A stretch of 64,000 bases of DNA, from NCBI GenBank assembly GCA_038239145.1, contig JBBSFB010000007.1, positions 1 to 64,000 on the forward strand, in the 5' to 3' direction. The notes beneath the pieces were generated by a model, which searched no databases, was not told the origin of the DNA, and was given only the letters and a program-made list of their open reading frames with translations. The translations under genes and the position numbers were made by a program. Positions 1 to 8,230 of the stretch are shown in pieces; position 1 is the stretch's first letter, and the number at the start of each line of letters is the position of its first letter. Source of the DNA: PALSA-610 sp038239145. GTDB taxonomy: Bacteria; Actinomycetota; Acidimicrobiia; IMCC26256; PALSA-610.

Positions 1-153
1 CGTCACACCAAGCTGAAGAAGCTCGACCCGCTCTGCCCGCACGATCACGACCTGAAAACCCACCACGGCTGGTTGCTCGTCGACGGCGAAGGCCGACGAG
101 CGTTCGTCCCACCGCAAGATCCCGGGCATCCACGCAACCGGGCGCCGCCGTGA
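1..153 (+). CDS. HNH endonuclease, C-terminal fragment (cut by window edge)
   Basis: The window opens inside a coding frame (frame 1) that ends with TGA at 151-153, so only the last 50 codons are visible. The residues LCPHDHDLKTHHGW resemble the end of the HNH nuclease domain found in actinobacterial DUF222/HNH proteins, where a Cys and paired His residues lie near the metal site. The tail is Pro/Arg rich (VPPQDPGHPRN), as is common in that family. The catalytic His and the DUF222 region would lie upstream, outside the window. These proteins are usually multicopy and of unknown biological role. The next gene runs convergently and stops only 4 bases away. Confidence 0.7.
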   Translation, partial: RHTKLKKLDPLCPHDHDLKTHHGWLLVDGEGRRAFVPPQDPGHPRNRAPP

Positions 154-157
154 TCGG

Positions 158-817
158 TCAGTTGCGGCGGTATTCGTCGGGCGGACCGTCGCCCGTCGAC
201 GGGAATTGCGGGGTCGTGATCGACATCATGATGCCGCGCAGGTGCGCGGCGCTGATCCCGAGGGCTGCGCCGAGCGACTCGAGCACATGGGTCTCGGAGG
301 CGGTCAGCGGACCGTCGGCCGATCCGATGCGCGCGACCTGCTCGATGAACGTCTCTTTGCCCTGTGTGTTCAGGCCGGTGGCCAACGGCACGAGGTACTC
401 GCCGAGGTTCGAGGGATCCAGCGCTTCGAGATCGTTCGTGAGCCAGGTGTCGTCGTAGTTCTCGGCGCCACTCTGGCGGGCGGCGTCGATCGCGGCCAGC
501 CGAGCAGCGTCGTTGGCGGGATCGCCGGCCGCGAGCATCGAGACCGCGGCAATTCGCATCGCGCCGCGGAGGTTCTCGCTGAAGGTCGCCGATGTCGGGG
601 CGTTCAACACGTCGGGCGAGTAGCGGGTGCCGCACGTCGAGCACCTCACCTGTTCCCCGAGGGGCTTGCCGACCGGGAAGAGCGGGATGAAGAAGAAGGT
701 GAACCAGCGTCGGATCTGTTGCAGCACATACGAGCGGTCGGTGCCGCAGTGACCGCAGAAGAACTCCCCGGTGGAGAGCGTCTTCGCGCGCGCCCGGAGT
801 CCCCAGATGAGAATCAT
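158..817 (-). CDS. Zinc-ribbon protein with TerB-like helical C-terminus
   Basis: This 219-residue protein begins at ATG 817. Near the N-terminus it has two CxxC knuckles: CGHC around residue 21 and CSTC around residue 59. They flank a hydrophobic, aromatic stretch (RRWFTFFFIPLFPVG), the arrangement of the small zinc_ribbon_15 family. The rest is predicted helical and acidic. It contains a segment typical of tellurite-resistance TerB-like domains (FIEQVARIGSADGPLTASE), so a zinc-ribbon/TerB fusion is likely. No catalytic residues are recognisable and the role is unknown. It may be a membrane-surface or stress-linked scaffold. It stands alone, between the HNH fragment and the F420-type oxidoreductase 12 bases away. 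Confidence 0.75.
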   Translation of the reverse strand: MILIWGLRARAKTLSTGEFFCGHCGTDRSYVLQQIRRWFTFFFIPLFPVGKPLGEQVRCSTCGTRYSPDVLNAPTSATFSENLRGAMRIAAVSMLAAGDPANDAARLAAIDAARQSGAENYDDTWLTNDLEALDPSNLGEYLVPLATGLNTQGKETFIEQVARIGSADGPLTASETHVLESLGAALGISAAHLRGIMMSITTPQFPSTGDGPPDEYRRN

Positions 818-829
818 CCCGAAACGGTA

Positions 830-1837
830 CTACCGGAAACCGTCCAGCACGCGTGCGACCACGTCGGCGCTGAGCTTGGCCGGGGTGTCGAACGACACGC
901 GCTGGACGATCTCGCCGTAGCGATCCTGCAGCCGCGGACCGATTTGTTCCGGTGTGCCCGAAGTGACGAACGAGTCGACGATCTCGTCGGTGATGAGTGC
1001 GGCCATCGTCGGCCAGTCACCGGTCTTCGACAGGCGGTTGAGCTCGGGTTGCAGGTTGCCCCAACCGTGGGCTTCGAGCACGACCTTGTACGCGGGCGTC
1101 GAACCGTAGAACGCGAGGCGGGGGCGCATCGCGGCGCGGCCGTTTGCCAGCTCCTCGTCCGTCTCCGCGACGATTACCATCGACGGGAAGGCGATCTCGA
1201 GGTCCGAGTGATCGCGCCCGCTCTTGGCGAGCCCGCGTTCGAGCGCGGGCAGTGTCGTTTCCCGCATGAACTTCTCGGTCGAGAACGGATGGACCATGAA
1301 TCCGTCGGCGACCTCGCCCGCGACCTCGGTCATCAGCGGACCGACACCTCCGAGGAAGATGCGCGGCAGCCCGTACGGGCTCGGGCCGGGATCGAAGAAC
1401 GGGGTCATCAACGTGTGTCGGTAGAATTCGCCCTCGAAGTCGAGCTTCGCGCCCTCGTGCCAGCAGGCCCAGATCGCACGCACCGCCAGCACGAGCTCGC
1501 GCATGCGGGCGGCCGGCTTCGACCATTCCATCGAGAACCGACGCTCGATGTGCGGCTTGATCTGGGTGCCCAGGCCGAGATTGAAACGACCGCGCGACGC
1601 GAGCTGCAAGTCGTACGCCGACTGCGCGAGCGTCATCGGATTGCGGGCGAACGCGATCACGACCGCAGTCGTGAGCTGCACGCGCTCGGTGTGCTCCGCC
1701 GCCAACAGGAGCGGGAACATTGCGTCGTGCGGGCCCTCGAACGAGAAGATGCCGTGGTAGCCGGCCGCCTCGATGGCGCGCGCGGCGTCGGGGACCGCGT
1801 GCAGATTGGTGGTCGTAAGCGCGGCGTCGACGAGCAT
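830..1837 (-). CDS. LLM-class F420-dependent oxidoreductase
   Basis: This 335-residue TIM-barrel enzyme belongs to the luciferase-like monooxygenase family, whose actinobacterial members often use reduced coenzyme F420. Family features visible include the N-terminal AARAIEAAGYHGIFSFEGPHD strand-helix unit (given in part), VIAFARNPMTLAQSAYDLQ, SRGRFNLGLGTQIKPHIERR and the glycine-rich IFLGGVGPLMTE. The first Met in good register with the family is at 1837. The upstream open frame lacks family similarity and overlaps the divergent methyltransferase gene. The two start codons are 21 bases apart, so they share a very short promoter region. The substrate cannot be told from sequence. The family includes oxidoreductases of lipids, xenobiotics and methylene-H4MPT. 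Confidence 0.85.
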   Translation of the reverse strand: MLVDAALTTTNLHAVPDAARAIEAAGYHGIFSFEGPHDAMFPLLLAAEHTERVQLTTAVVIAFARNPMTLAQSAYDLQLASRGRFNLGLGTQIKPHIERRFSMEWSKPAARMRELVLAVRAIWACWHEGAKLDFEGEFYRHTLMTPFFDPGPSPYGLPRIFLGGVGPLMTEVAGEVADGFMVHPFSTEKFMRETTLPALERGLAKSGRDHSDLEIAFPSMVIVAETDEELANGRAAMRPRLAFYGSTPAYKVVLEAHGWGNLQPELNRLSKTGDWPTMAALITDEIVDSFVTSGTPEQIGPRLQDRYGEIVQRVSFDTPAKLSADVVARVLDGFR

Positions 1838-1858
1838 GGTGGTCCCTACGATTGGGTG

Positions 1859-2590
1859 ATGGAGCACTTCGGTCCGGAAACCTACGGCGAGCGGGTCGCC
1901 GACGTCTACGACGAGTGGTACATCAAGCCCGTCGACATCGCGTCGGAAGTGGCGTTGCTCACCGAGCTTGCGGCCGGGGGCCGCGCCCTCGAGCTCGGCA
2001 TCGGCACCGGGCGGATAGCCGTTCCGTTGGCCGCGAACGGCGTCGAGGTGCACGGCATCGATGCGTCACCGGCGATGATCGAACAGCTGCGGGCCAAGCC
2101 CGGCGGTGAACGGATCCCGGTGGTGCTCGGCGACATGGCTGACGTCCCCGTCGACGGCGACTTCGCGCTCGTGTTCGTCGTGTTCAACACGTTCTTCCAG
2201 CTGTACTCGCAGGACGCGCAGGTGCGGTGCTTCGCGAACGTGGCGAAACACCTGCAACCCGGTGGCTGCTTCCTCGTCCATACGTTCGTGCCGGACACTT
2301 CGAGTATCGAGTCCGGTGAGCATCTTGCGGTGAAGGAAGCGTCGCTCGACCGGGTGCGGCTCGATGCGAGCGTGTTCGACGCGCTCGAGCAACGCCTTGA
2401 CACCACCCAGGTGCGCATCACCGAGGCCGGGATCCGGCTCGTGCACGCGAAGCTGCGGTTCGCGTGGCCGCCGGAGCTCGACCTCATGGCGTCCCTGGCC
2501 GGGCTCGGGCTCGAACGCCGATTCGCGACGTTCGACAAGCAGGCGTTTACCTCCGCGAGCGCCTTCCACGTGTCCGTCTATCGCGCATGA
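1859..2590 (+). CDS. Class I SAM-dependent methyltransferase
   Basis: This 243-residue Rossmann-fold methyltransferase has motif I ALELGIGTGRIAVPLA at about residues 42-57. The acidic ribose-binding position follows in VHGIDASPAMI, then the post-motif GDMADVPVDGDFALVF and a later LQPGGCFLVHTFVPD. The start is ATG 1859; translation of the same open frame upstream has no family similarity. It diverges from the F420-type oxidoreductase. Its 3' end overlaps the convergent FAD oxidoreductase by 44 bases. The acceptor substrate is unknown, and small-molecule methylation is the usual role for this subfamily (Methyltransf_25/11-like). Confidence 0.85.
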   Translation: MEHFGPETYGERVADVYDEWYIKPVDIASEVALLTELAAGGRALELGIGTGRIAVPLAANGVEVHGIDASPAMIEQLRAKPGGERIPVVLGDMADVPVDGDFALVFVVFNTFFQLYSQDAQVRCFANVAKHLQPGGCFLVHTFVPDTSSIESGEHLAVKEASLDRVRLDASVFDALEQRLDTTQVRITEAGIRLVHAKLRFAWPPELDLMASLAGLGLERRFATFDKQAFTSASAFHVSVYRA

Positions 2591-4178
2591 CCTGCCGGGT
2601 CGCGTGCAGCCCGGGGATCCCGGTCACACCGCCCCCGCCGTGCGTCGCGCTGCTCGCCTGATACAGCCCGGCGATCGGGGAGCGGAAGTCGGCGTAGCCG
2701 GGCGCGGGCCGCATGTGGAACATCTGGTCGGGCGACAGCTCGCCGTGGAAGATGTTGCCGCCGATCAGCCCGTACTCGTGCTCCATCTCGTACGGCCCGA
2801 TCACCTGGCGGTGCAGGATCGAGTCGGTGAAGCCGGGCGCGACCGCGTCGACGCGGGCGATGACCCGATCCGCGTACGCCAAGAGCGCGGCCGGATCGGA
2901 GTCGGAAGCGAAGGTGTGCGGCACCCACTGCGTGAACATCGACACCACGTGCTTGCCCTCGGGCGCCAACGTCGGGTCGAAGACGCTCGGGATGCAGATG
3001 TCGGCGAAGGGCGACACCGCGGGCCGCCCCGCGACCGCGTCCTGGAATGCGCCTTCGATGTCGTCGAGCGATTCGGCGAGCACGATCGTTCCGCCGTGCA
3101 CTTCGGGATCGAAGCCGGGCTTGGCCGTGAACTCGGGCAGGCGGTCGACGGCGACGTTCACCTTCACCGTGCCGCTGCGCGACCGCCAGTGCTCCATCCG
3201 CTCGACGAAGTCGGCCGGGAGATCCCTGCGGTCCAGGTGCTCGAGGAACGTGACCTGCGGATGGGTCGCGGCCACCACGACGTCGGCGTGCAACTCCTCG
3301 CCCGACTCCAGCGTGACCCCGTGCACGCGTCCGTTGCGCACGTCGATGCGTGCGACCGACGCGTCCGTACGTACGGTCGCCCCGTTGGCGATCGCGGCGT
3401 CGCGCAAGGCCCGGCTGACCGCACCCATCCCGCCCTGGGGGAAGCCCCACGAACCGAGTTGGCCGTCGCCGACATCACCGACCTTGTGGTGCGCCATCAC
3501 GTACGCGGTGCCGGCCGACCGGGGGCCCGCCCACGTGCCGATGACTCCGCTCACCGCGAGCACACCTCGCATCTGCGGCGACACGAAGTACTCGTCGAGC
3601 AGATCCGCGATGCTCATCGTGAACAAGCGCGTCACGTCGGCGGTGCCGTTCGCGCCGAGCCCGCGCAGCTTCCACGCCAACTGCGCCTGCGCGAGCAGGT
3701 CGCCCGGTCGTCGCGAGCCGATCTTGGGTGGGATCGTCGTGAGAAGCGGACCGAGCACATCGGCCAGCCCGCCGAGCCACGTGTCCCAGCGTTCGTACGC
3801 GTCGGCGTCCGCGGTCGAGAACTTGGCGATCTCGGCCCGGCGGCGCTGCGGGTCGTTGTCGGGCAGCTGCAACGCCCGCCCGTCGCGGTACGGGACGAAG
3901 TAGCCGTTCTGCGGATACACCTTGTACCCGTGCTTGGTGAGCTCGAGCTCCTGCACGATCGTGGGCGGCATCAAGCTCACGACGTACGACAGCGCGGTGA
4001 CGTTGAACTCCGGTCCCCACGGTTGCTCGGTCGTCGCCGCGCCCCCGACCTGCGATCGGCGTTCCAACACCGTCACCCGCGCGCCGCGCCGGGCGAGGAG
4101 CCCGGCTGCGACGAGCCCGTTGTGACCGCCGCCCACGACGACGACGTCGAAGCCGTCGCCGCGGTTCGCCCCACTCAT
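2547..4178 (-). CDS. FAD-dependent amine-oxidase/phytoene-desaturase-like oxidoreductase (PYROXD2-like)
   Basis: This 543-residue flavoprotein starts with a dinucleotide-binding motif, VVVVGGGHNGLVAAGLLARR, at about residues 11-30, followed by TVLERRSQVGGAATTEQ. A C-terminal FAD-binding segment with GGGGVTGIPG lies near residue 520. The layout matches the NAD(P)/FAD oxidoreductases related to phytoene desaturase and vertebrate PYROXD2. The start ATG 4178 overlaps the stop of the HD-domain gene upstream (ATGA at 4175-4178), so translation is probably coupled. It is the last gene of a three-gene operon with a PhnZ-like oxygenase and a Gfo/Idh/MocA dehydrogenase, which suggests successive oxidations of one substrate. 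No carotenoid synthesis genes are nearby, so a role as a crt desaturase is unlikely. The true substrate is unknown. Confidence 0.85.
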   Translation of the reverse strand: MSGANRGDGFDVVVVGGGHNGLVAAGLLARRGARVTVLERRSQVGGAATTEQPWGPEFNVTALSYVVSLMPPTIVQELELTKHGYKVYPQNGYFVPYRDGRALQLPDNDPQRRRAEIAKFSTADADAYERWDTWLGGLADVLGPLLTTIPPKIGSRRPGDLLAQAQLAWKLRGLGANGTADVTRLFTMSIADLLDEYFVSPQMRGVLAVSGVIGTWAGPRSAGTAYVMAHHKVGDVGDGQLGSWGFPQGGMGAVSRALRDAAIANGATVRTDASVARIDVRNGRVHGVTLESGEELHADVVVAATHPQVTFLEHLDRRDLPADFVERMEHWRSRSGTVKVNVAVDRLPEFTAKPGFDPEVHGGTIVLAESLDDIEGAFQDAVAGRPAVSPFADICIPSVFDPTLAPEGKHVVSMFTQWVPHTFASDSDPAALLAYADRVIARVDAVAPGFTDSILHRQVIGPYEMEHEYGLIGGNIFHGELSPDQMFHMRPAPGYADFRSPIAGLYQASSATHGGGGVTGIPGLHATRQVMRDRRTRGRRSRR

Positions 4179-4714
4179 TGGGCCGCGCTTCGGGCAATGG
4201 GTTCGAGCAGAGGGCGCCACGTTGCGAGCGGGGCCGGCAGGGCGGCGGGGTCCTTGGCGCTGTCGTCCGCGCGCCGCAAGGCGAGGATCTCGGCGAGGTC
4301 CGGATCGGTGGCCAGCCGGGAGACATCGGCCGCGTCGAACGCGTCGCCCTGCAGTTGCAGCGTCTCGATGCTCCGGGCGCTCAGCCGAGACCGGTACTCG
4401 GGGTCGGTCGCGACGAGGTACCGCTTGGCCTCCACGTGTGCGCCGACGAGCTTGGCGACGCGCGCCCCGAGGAGCGGCTCGATCAGCCCGGCGCCCCGTA
4501 GCGCGTGGTCGCCGTGGTCGTGCGGGAACGCGATGTCGGCGATGTCGTGGACGAGACCGGCGGCCGCCAGCTCGGGATCGTCCGGATGCGACGCCCGCAG
4601 GTTCGCCCCGCACTGCAGCGCGTGGAAGAGCCCGTCGATCTCGGCCTCGTCGAACCCGCCGTCGCCCCGGGCGAGCAGGGTGAGGAGTTCGTCGACGGAC
4701 GCGGGCGCGGTCAC
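4175..4714 (-). CDS. HD-domain mixed-valence di-iron oxygenase, PhnZ/MIOX-like
   Basis: This 179-residue protein starts at GTG 4714, which overlaps the TGA of the preceding gene (GTGA). The metal-ligand pattern of PhnZ-type HD oxygenases can be traced: His31 (FHALQ), His56-Asp57 (LVHDIAD), His70 (DHGDHA), His93 (GAHVEAKRYL) and Asp150 (RRADDSAK). The spacing from the last His to the Asp is the same as in PhnZ. The segments HVEAKRYLV and ETLQLQGDAF are typical of the 'phosphonate degradation-associated HDIG' family. PhnZ oxidatively cleaves a 2-amino-1-hydroxyethylphosphonate C-P bond, and MIOX cleaves inositol. No phosphonate genes are seen here, so the substrate is probably different. It is the middle gene of an operon between two oxidoreductases. 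A plain phosphohydrolase remains possible. Confidence 0.8.
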   Translation of the reverse strand: MTAPASVDELLTLLARGDGGFDEAEIDGLFHALQCGANLRASHPDDPELAAAGLVHDIADIAFPHDHGDHALRGAGLIEPLLGARVAKLVGAHVEAKRYLVATDPEYRSRLSARSIETLQLQGDAFDAADVSRLATDPDLAEILALRRADDSAKDPAALPAPLATWRPLLEPIARSAAQ

Positions 4715-5607
4715 GACGTCATTCTCGCGTTTGGGCGAGCCAGCTGCGCTTCGATGTCGGCGATCAGCTCCTGGAGGTGCAGGGCCTGGCGGACGTTGGC
4801 CGGGTGAGCGGCGCCGCCCGCCACTGCGACCAGGTCGGCGCAGATCTGCTTCGCCCGCGCCAGGTGGTCGACTGACCGGCCGTCGTAGGAGGCGGCACCG
4901 GTCGGCGAATACACCTCGATCTCGGTGCGCCCGCTCGGCGTGGCCGCGTTGCAGCACATCGACACGTTGCTCGTGGCGCCCGATGCGTGGCGGCAGTTGG
5001 CCGAGACCCAGCCGAGCGGGTCGCCGATCGCCTCGACCGAGACGATCGGCCCCAGCCCGGCTTCGATCATGTCGAGCACGTGCGGCCCGATGTCGAGCAC
5101 CGCGCCCCGTTCGAGGCGCCAGCCGTTCGCGAACGGGCCGCCGAGGAACGCCCCCGAGATGAAGCACGCCCGGCCGCCGACGGGTCGGATGCGCTCTACC
5201 TCGGCAAGGAAGGCGGGGAGGGCCGGATCGAAGCGGTAGGTGAGCATGACGAGCGCGCCGACGCCGGTCTCCTCCACGACGTCGACGATGGTCTGCGCGG
5301 CGGCGACGTCGACCCCGAGCGGTTTCTCGAGCAGCAACGTCTTGCCGGCCCGGGCAGCACGTATCGCGAGGTCGGGCTGGGCCGCGGGCGTGACCGCGAT
5401 CGCCACCGCGTCGCACGCGGCGAAGAGCGCATCGAGGTCGTCGAAGGCGGGAACGTGAAGCTGTGCGGCGAGCTCCTCGGCGTGGGCCGGTGTGCGTGAC
5501 CACGCGCCGGTCACGCCGGTCAGCGGGCCCATCGCGAGGATCGGGCCGGTCATCATGCGCGTCCACGGACTGGCGCCGACCAGGCCGATTCGAAGGAGCT
5601 CAGTCAC
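4711..5607 (-). CDS. Gfo/Idh/MocA family NAD(P)-dependent dehydrogenase
   Basis: This 298-residue protein has an N-terminal Rossmann fold (LRIGLVGASPWTRMM), the family hallmark EKPLGVDV near residue 94 (the lysine is catalytic in relatives), and a C-terminal segment with VLDIGPHVLDMIEAGLG, where an Asp and a His take part in catalysis. Members oxidise or reduce sugars, inositols or pyrroles. It is the first gene of a tightly packed minus-strand operon; its stop overlaps the start of the PhnZ-like gene by 4 bases. It diverges from ilvD with only 24 bases between starts, so the two promoters must overlap. The substrate is unknown. An inositol- or polyol-like substrate would fit the MIOX-related partner, but this is inference. 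Confidence 0.85.
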   Translation of the reverse strand: MTELLRIGLVGASPWTRMMTGPILAMGPLTGVTGAWSRTPAHAEELAAQLHVPAFDDLDALFAACDAVAIAVTPAAQPDLAIRAARAGKTLLLEKPLGVDVAAAQTIVDVVEETGVGALVMLTYRFDPALPAFLAEVERIRPVGGRACFISGAFLGGPFANGWRLERGAVLDIGPHVLDMIEAGLGPIVSVEAIGDPLGWVSANCRHASGATSNVSMCCNAATPSGRTEIEVYSPTGAASYDGRSVDHLARAKQICADLVAVAGGAAHPANVRQALHLQELIADIEAQLARPNARMTS

Positions 5608-5631
5608 GGGGCCGACGCTACCCTTGCGTCC

Positions 5632-7347
5632 ATGTCAGAGCTGAAGCCGTCCGCTGCGAAGAACGACGCGAAGCACGACGTGAAGATCCGCAGTCACGAG
5701 GTCACCGACGGCATCGAGCGCGCACCCGCCCGAGCGATGCTGCGCGCCATCGGCATGACCGACGGCGACTGGGGCAAGGCCCAGGTCGGGGTCGCGTCGA
5801 GCTGGAACGAAGTCACCCCCTGCAACATGCCCCTCGACCGGCTCGCCAAGCGGGCCAAGCAGGGCGTGCGCGACGCGGGCGGCTTCCCGATCGAGTTCGT
5901 CACCATCGCCATCTCCGACGGCATCTCCATGGGCCACGAGGGCATGCGGGGCTCGCTCGTCTCGCGTGAGATCATTGCCGACTCCGTGGAGTGCGTCATG
6001 CACTCCGAGCGCCTCGACGCGCTGGTCACATTTGCCGGCTGCGACAAGAGCCTGCCCGGCATGCTGATGGCCGCGGCCCGGCTCAACCTTCCGTCCGCGT
6101 TCCTCTACGGCGGCTCGATCCTCCCGGGTCACTACAAGGATCAGGCGCTCGACGTCGTCTCCGTGTTCGAGGCCGTCGGCGCGTGCGCGGCCGGGACGAT
6201 CACCGAGAACGAGCTCGGAGAGATCGAGCGGCGCGCGTGCCCGACCGAGGGTTCGTGTGCCGGCATGTTCACCGCGAACACCATGTCGTCGATCGCCGAG
6301 GCGATGGGAATGGCGCTGCCCGGCAGCGCGTCGCCGCCCGCGGTCGACCGGCGCCGAGACGACTTCGCGTACGAGTCGGGGCGGGCGATCATGCACCTGC
6401 TTGAGCTCGATCTCCGGGCCCGGCAGATCATGACCAAGGACGCGTTCGAGAACGCGATCGCGATCACGATGGCGCTCGGGGGATCGACGAACGCCGTGCT
6501 CCATCTCCTCGCGATTGCGAACGAGGCGCACGTCGAGCTCGAACTCGACGACTTCAACAAGATCGGCGCGCGCGTGCCGCACCTCGCCGACATGAAGCCG
6601 CACGGCAAGTACCACATGACCGATCTCGATCGGATCGGTGGGGTGCAGGTCGTGATGAAGGAGCTGCTCGACGCAGGGCTGCTGCACGGCGACTGTCTCA
6701 CCGTGACCGGAAAGACCATTGCGGAGAACCTCGAAGACCTCGCGCCGCCCGCGCCCGACGGTGACGTGGTGCATCCGATGTCGAACCCGGTGCACCTGCA
6801 GGGTGGGATCGCCGTGTTGCGGGGCTCGCTCGCGCCGAAGGGTGCGGTCGTGAAGGTGGCCGGCCTCGACGCGATGCGGTTCGAGGGCCGGGCGCGGGTG
6901 TTCGACGGCGAAGACCTGGCGATGGCCGCGATCCTGGCCGGTCGCATCGAGCCCGGCGACATCGTCGTCATCCGTTACGAGGGCCCCAAGGGCGGCCCGG
7001 GGATGCGGGAGATGCTCGCGGTCACCGGCGCGATGAAGGGCGCCGGCCGCGGCGGCGACTGCGCGCTGATCACCGACGGCCGCTTTTCGGGCGGTACCCA
7101 CGGCTTCTGCGTCGGGCACGTCGCGCCCGAGGCTGTCGACGGTGGTCCGATCGCGTTCGTGGCCGAAGGCGACCGAATCGTGATCGATGCCGACGCGCAC
7201 ACGATCGACCTGATGGTCGACGACGCCGAGATCGCCAAGCGCAAGGCCGATTGGAAGCTGCCCGAGCCCCGTTACACGAGCGGCTTCCTGGCCAAGTACG
7301 CGCGCCTCGCGCAGGGCGCCGAGACCGGCGCGATCACCAACGTCTGA
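5632..7347 (+). CDS. ilvD: Dihydroxy-acid dehydratase
   Basis: IlvD converts 2,3-dihydroxy-isovalerate and -methylvalerate to the 2-oxo acids, the third shared step of valine and isoleucine synthesis, in the cytoplasm. The 571-residue length is normal. Iron-sulfur and Mg ligands are visible: ATPTWALP-like N-terminal region read here as VASSWNEVTPCNMPLD, TFAGCDKSLPGMLMA, RACPTEGSCAGMFTANTMS, and the C-terminal TDGRFSGGTHGFCVGHVAPEA. The three conserved Cys positions (NMP, CDKS and CAGMF contexts) are present. The start ATG 5632 lies just downstream of the divergent dehydrogenase gene. ilvD lies 1 kb upstream of ilvBNC but is separated from it by the Fpg-like gene and the attenuator, so it is probably expressed separately. 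Confidence 0.96.
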   Translation: MSELKPSAAKNDAKHDVKIRSHEVTDGIERAPARAMLRAIGMTDGDWGKAQVGVASSWNEVTPCNMPLDRLAKRAKQGVRDAGGFPIEFVTIAISDGISMGHEGMRGSLVSREIIADSVECVMHSERLDALVTFAGCDKSLPGMLMAAARLNLPSAFLYGGSILPGHYKDQALDVVSVFEAVGACAAGTITENELGEIERRACPTEGSCAGMFTANTMSSIAEAMGMALPGSASPPAVDRRRDDFAYESGRAIMHLLELDLRARQIMTKDAFENAIAITMALGGSTNAVLHLLAIANEAHVELELDDFNKIGARVPHLADMKPHGKYHMTDLDRIGGVQVVMKELLDAGLLHGDCLTVTGKTIAENLEDLAPPAPDGDVVHPMSNPVHLQGGIAVLRGSLAPKGAVVKVAGLDAMRFEGRARVFDGEDLAMAAILAGRIEPGDIVVIRYEGPKGGPGMREMLAVTGAMKGAGRGGDCALITDGRFSGGTHGFCVGHVAPEAVDGGPIAFVAEGDRIVIDADAHTIDLMVDDAEIAKRKADWKLPEPRYTSGFLAKYARLAQGAETGAITNV

Positions 7348-7382
7348 TTGCCCGATCTCCGCCGAAGAACACGACCTTCCCT

Positions 7383-8165
7383 GTGCCCGAGATCCTCGAA
7401 GTCGAAGCCGCGCGCAAGGTGTTGGCCGCGTGCGCGCTCGACCGCGACATCGTGAAGGTGCACGCACCCGACACGTGGTTCATGAAGCGGGGTACGACCG
7501 CGCCCGCGTTGCGGCACGCGCTGATCGGCAACGCGTTCACGGCGGCCCGCCGGCGGGGGAAGCAGATCGTCATGGACACGCGCGATCCCGACGTTCGCCT
7601 CGGACTGCATCTCGGCATGAGTGGACGCGTGCTGGTCGACGACCAGGAGGCCGGGGATCCGCTCCTGTATGCGAGCAACCGCCGGGTCCCGAAGTGGCAC
7701 CGCTTCGGTGTGCACTTCGCCGATGGCGGCGACTTCATGCTGCGCGACCCGCGCCGGCTCGGTGCGGTCGAGCTCGACCCTGACGAGGGCCGGCTCGGTC
7801 CCGACGCGATGACCCTGACGTTCGCGCAGCTTGATCACGCGCTCGATCTCCGGAAAGCGCCGATCAAGGCCGTGTTGATGGATCAACACAGCATCGCCGG
7901 TCTGGGCAACCTGCTGGTCGACGAGTCGTTGTGGCGCGCCGCGCTCGATCCGACGCGTCCACCGGTCGACATCGATGCCCAAGCGCGCAAAGTCCTACAC
8001 AAGTCGATCCGCACCACGCTGCGCACGCTCGATCGGCGGGGCGGCTCGCACACCGGCGACATGCCGCGTGCCCTCGACGTGCCGTGCCCGCGCGACGGGT
8101 CACTGCTGCGACGGGCCACGGTGGGAGGCCGCACCACGTACTGGTGCCCGGCCCACCAGCGGTGA
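7383..8165 (+). CDS. Fpg/Nei-family DNA glycosylase with altered zinc finger
   Basis: This 260-residue base-excision repair enzyme is predicted to remove oxidised bases and nick the abasic site. GTG 7383 is chosen as the start because it places the obligatory N-terminal Pro-Glu (PEILEVE) right after the initiator; the proline is the Schiff-base nucleophile. Other family motifs are RRRGKQIVMD (with the conserved Lys), HLGMSGRVLV, LRDPRRLGAVEL and the helix-two-turn-helix segment SIAGLGNLLVDESLWRAAL. The C-terminal zinc finger is unusual. Where the family has CxxC-x16-CxxC, this protein reads CPRD...CPAH, so two of the four cysteines are replaced by Asp and His. It follows ilvD by 35 bases and may be cotranscribed with it. 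The distinction between Fpg and Nei cannot be made safely. Confidence 0.88.
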   Translation: MPEILEVEAARKVLAACALDRDIVKVHAPDTWFMKRGTTAPALRHALIGNAFTAARRRGKQIVMDTRDPDVRLGLHLGMSGRVLVDDQEAGDPLLYASNRRVPKWHRFGVHFADGGDFMLRDPRRLGAVELDPDEGRLGPDAMTLTFAQLDHALDLRKAPIKAVLMDQHSIAGLGNLLVDESLWRAALDPTRPPVDIDAQARKVLHKSIRTTLRTLDRRGGSHTGDMPRALDVPCPRDGSLLRRATVGGRTTYWCPAHQR

Positions 8166-8216
8166 CCGCCGGAGCTCGCCCCGGGGAAACTTGCCTCGGG
8201 CCCCGTCATCCGGTGT

Positions 8217-8230
8217 TAGTATCCGCCGTG
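8217..8230 (+). promoter_or_regulatory. Predicted promoter -10 element for the ilvB leader
   Basis: TAGTAT at 8217-8222 matches an actinobacterial -10 hexamer. It ends 8 bases before the leader-peptide ATG at 8231, so transcription would begin at or next to that codon and the leader would be translated without a ribosome binding site. A possible -35 (TTGCCT, 8191-8196) is about 20 bases upstream, longer than ideal. A GTG at 8228-8230 lies in frame just before the ATG. Confidence 0.55.

Noticed and set aside
4175..4714. Annotating the HD gene as phnZ of a phosphonate pathway
   Set aside because: The family match is good but no phnY, phn transporter or C-P lyase genes are nearby, so the specific function would be over-called.
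2364..5162. 932-residue open frame on the plus strand
   Set aside because: It is antisense to the FAD/HD/Gfo-Idh-MocA operon. The translation is Arg/Ser/Pro rich and matches no family. Long antisense frames are expected at this GC content.
5635..7467. 610-residue open frame opposite ilvD
   Set aside because: It is a mirror of ilvD codon bias (RR, DR, HR-rich protein), with no recognisable domain.
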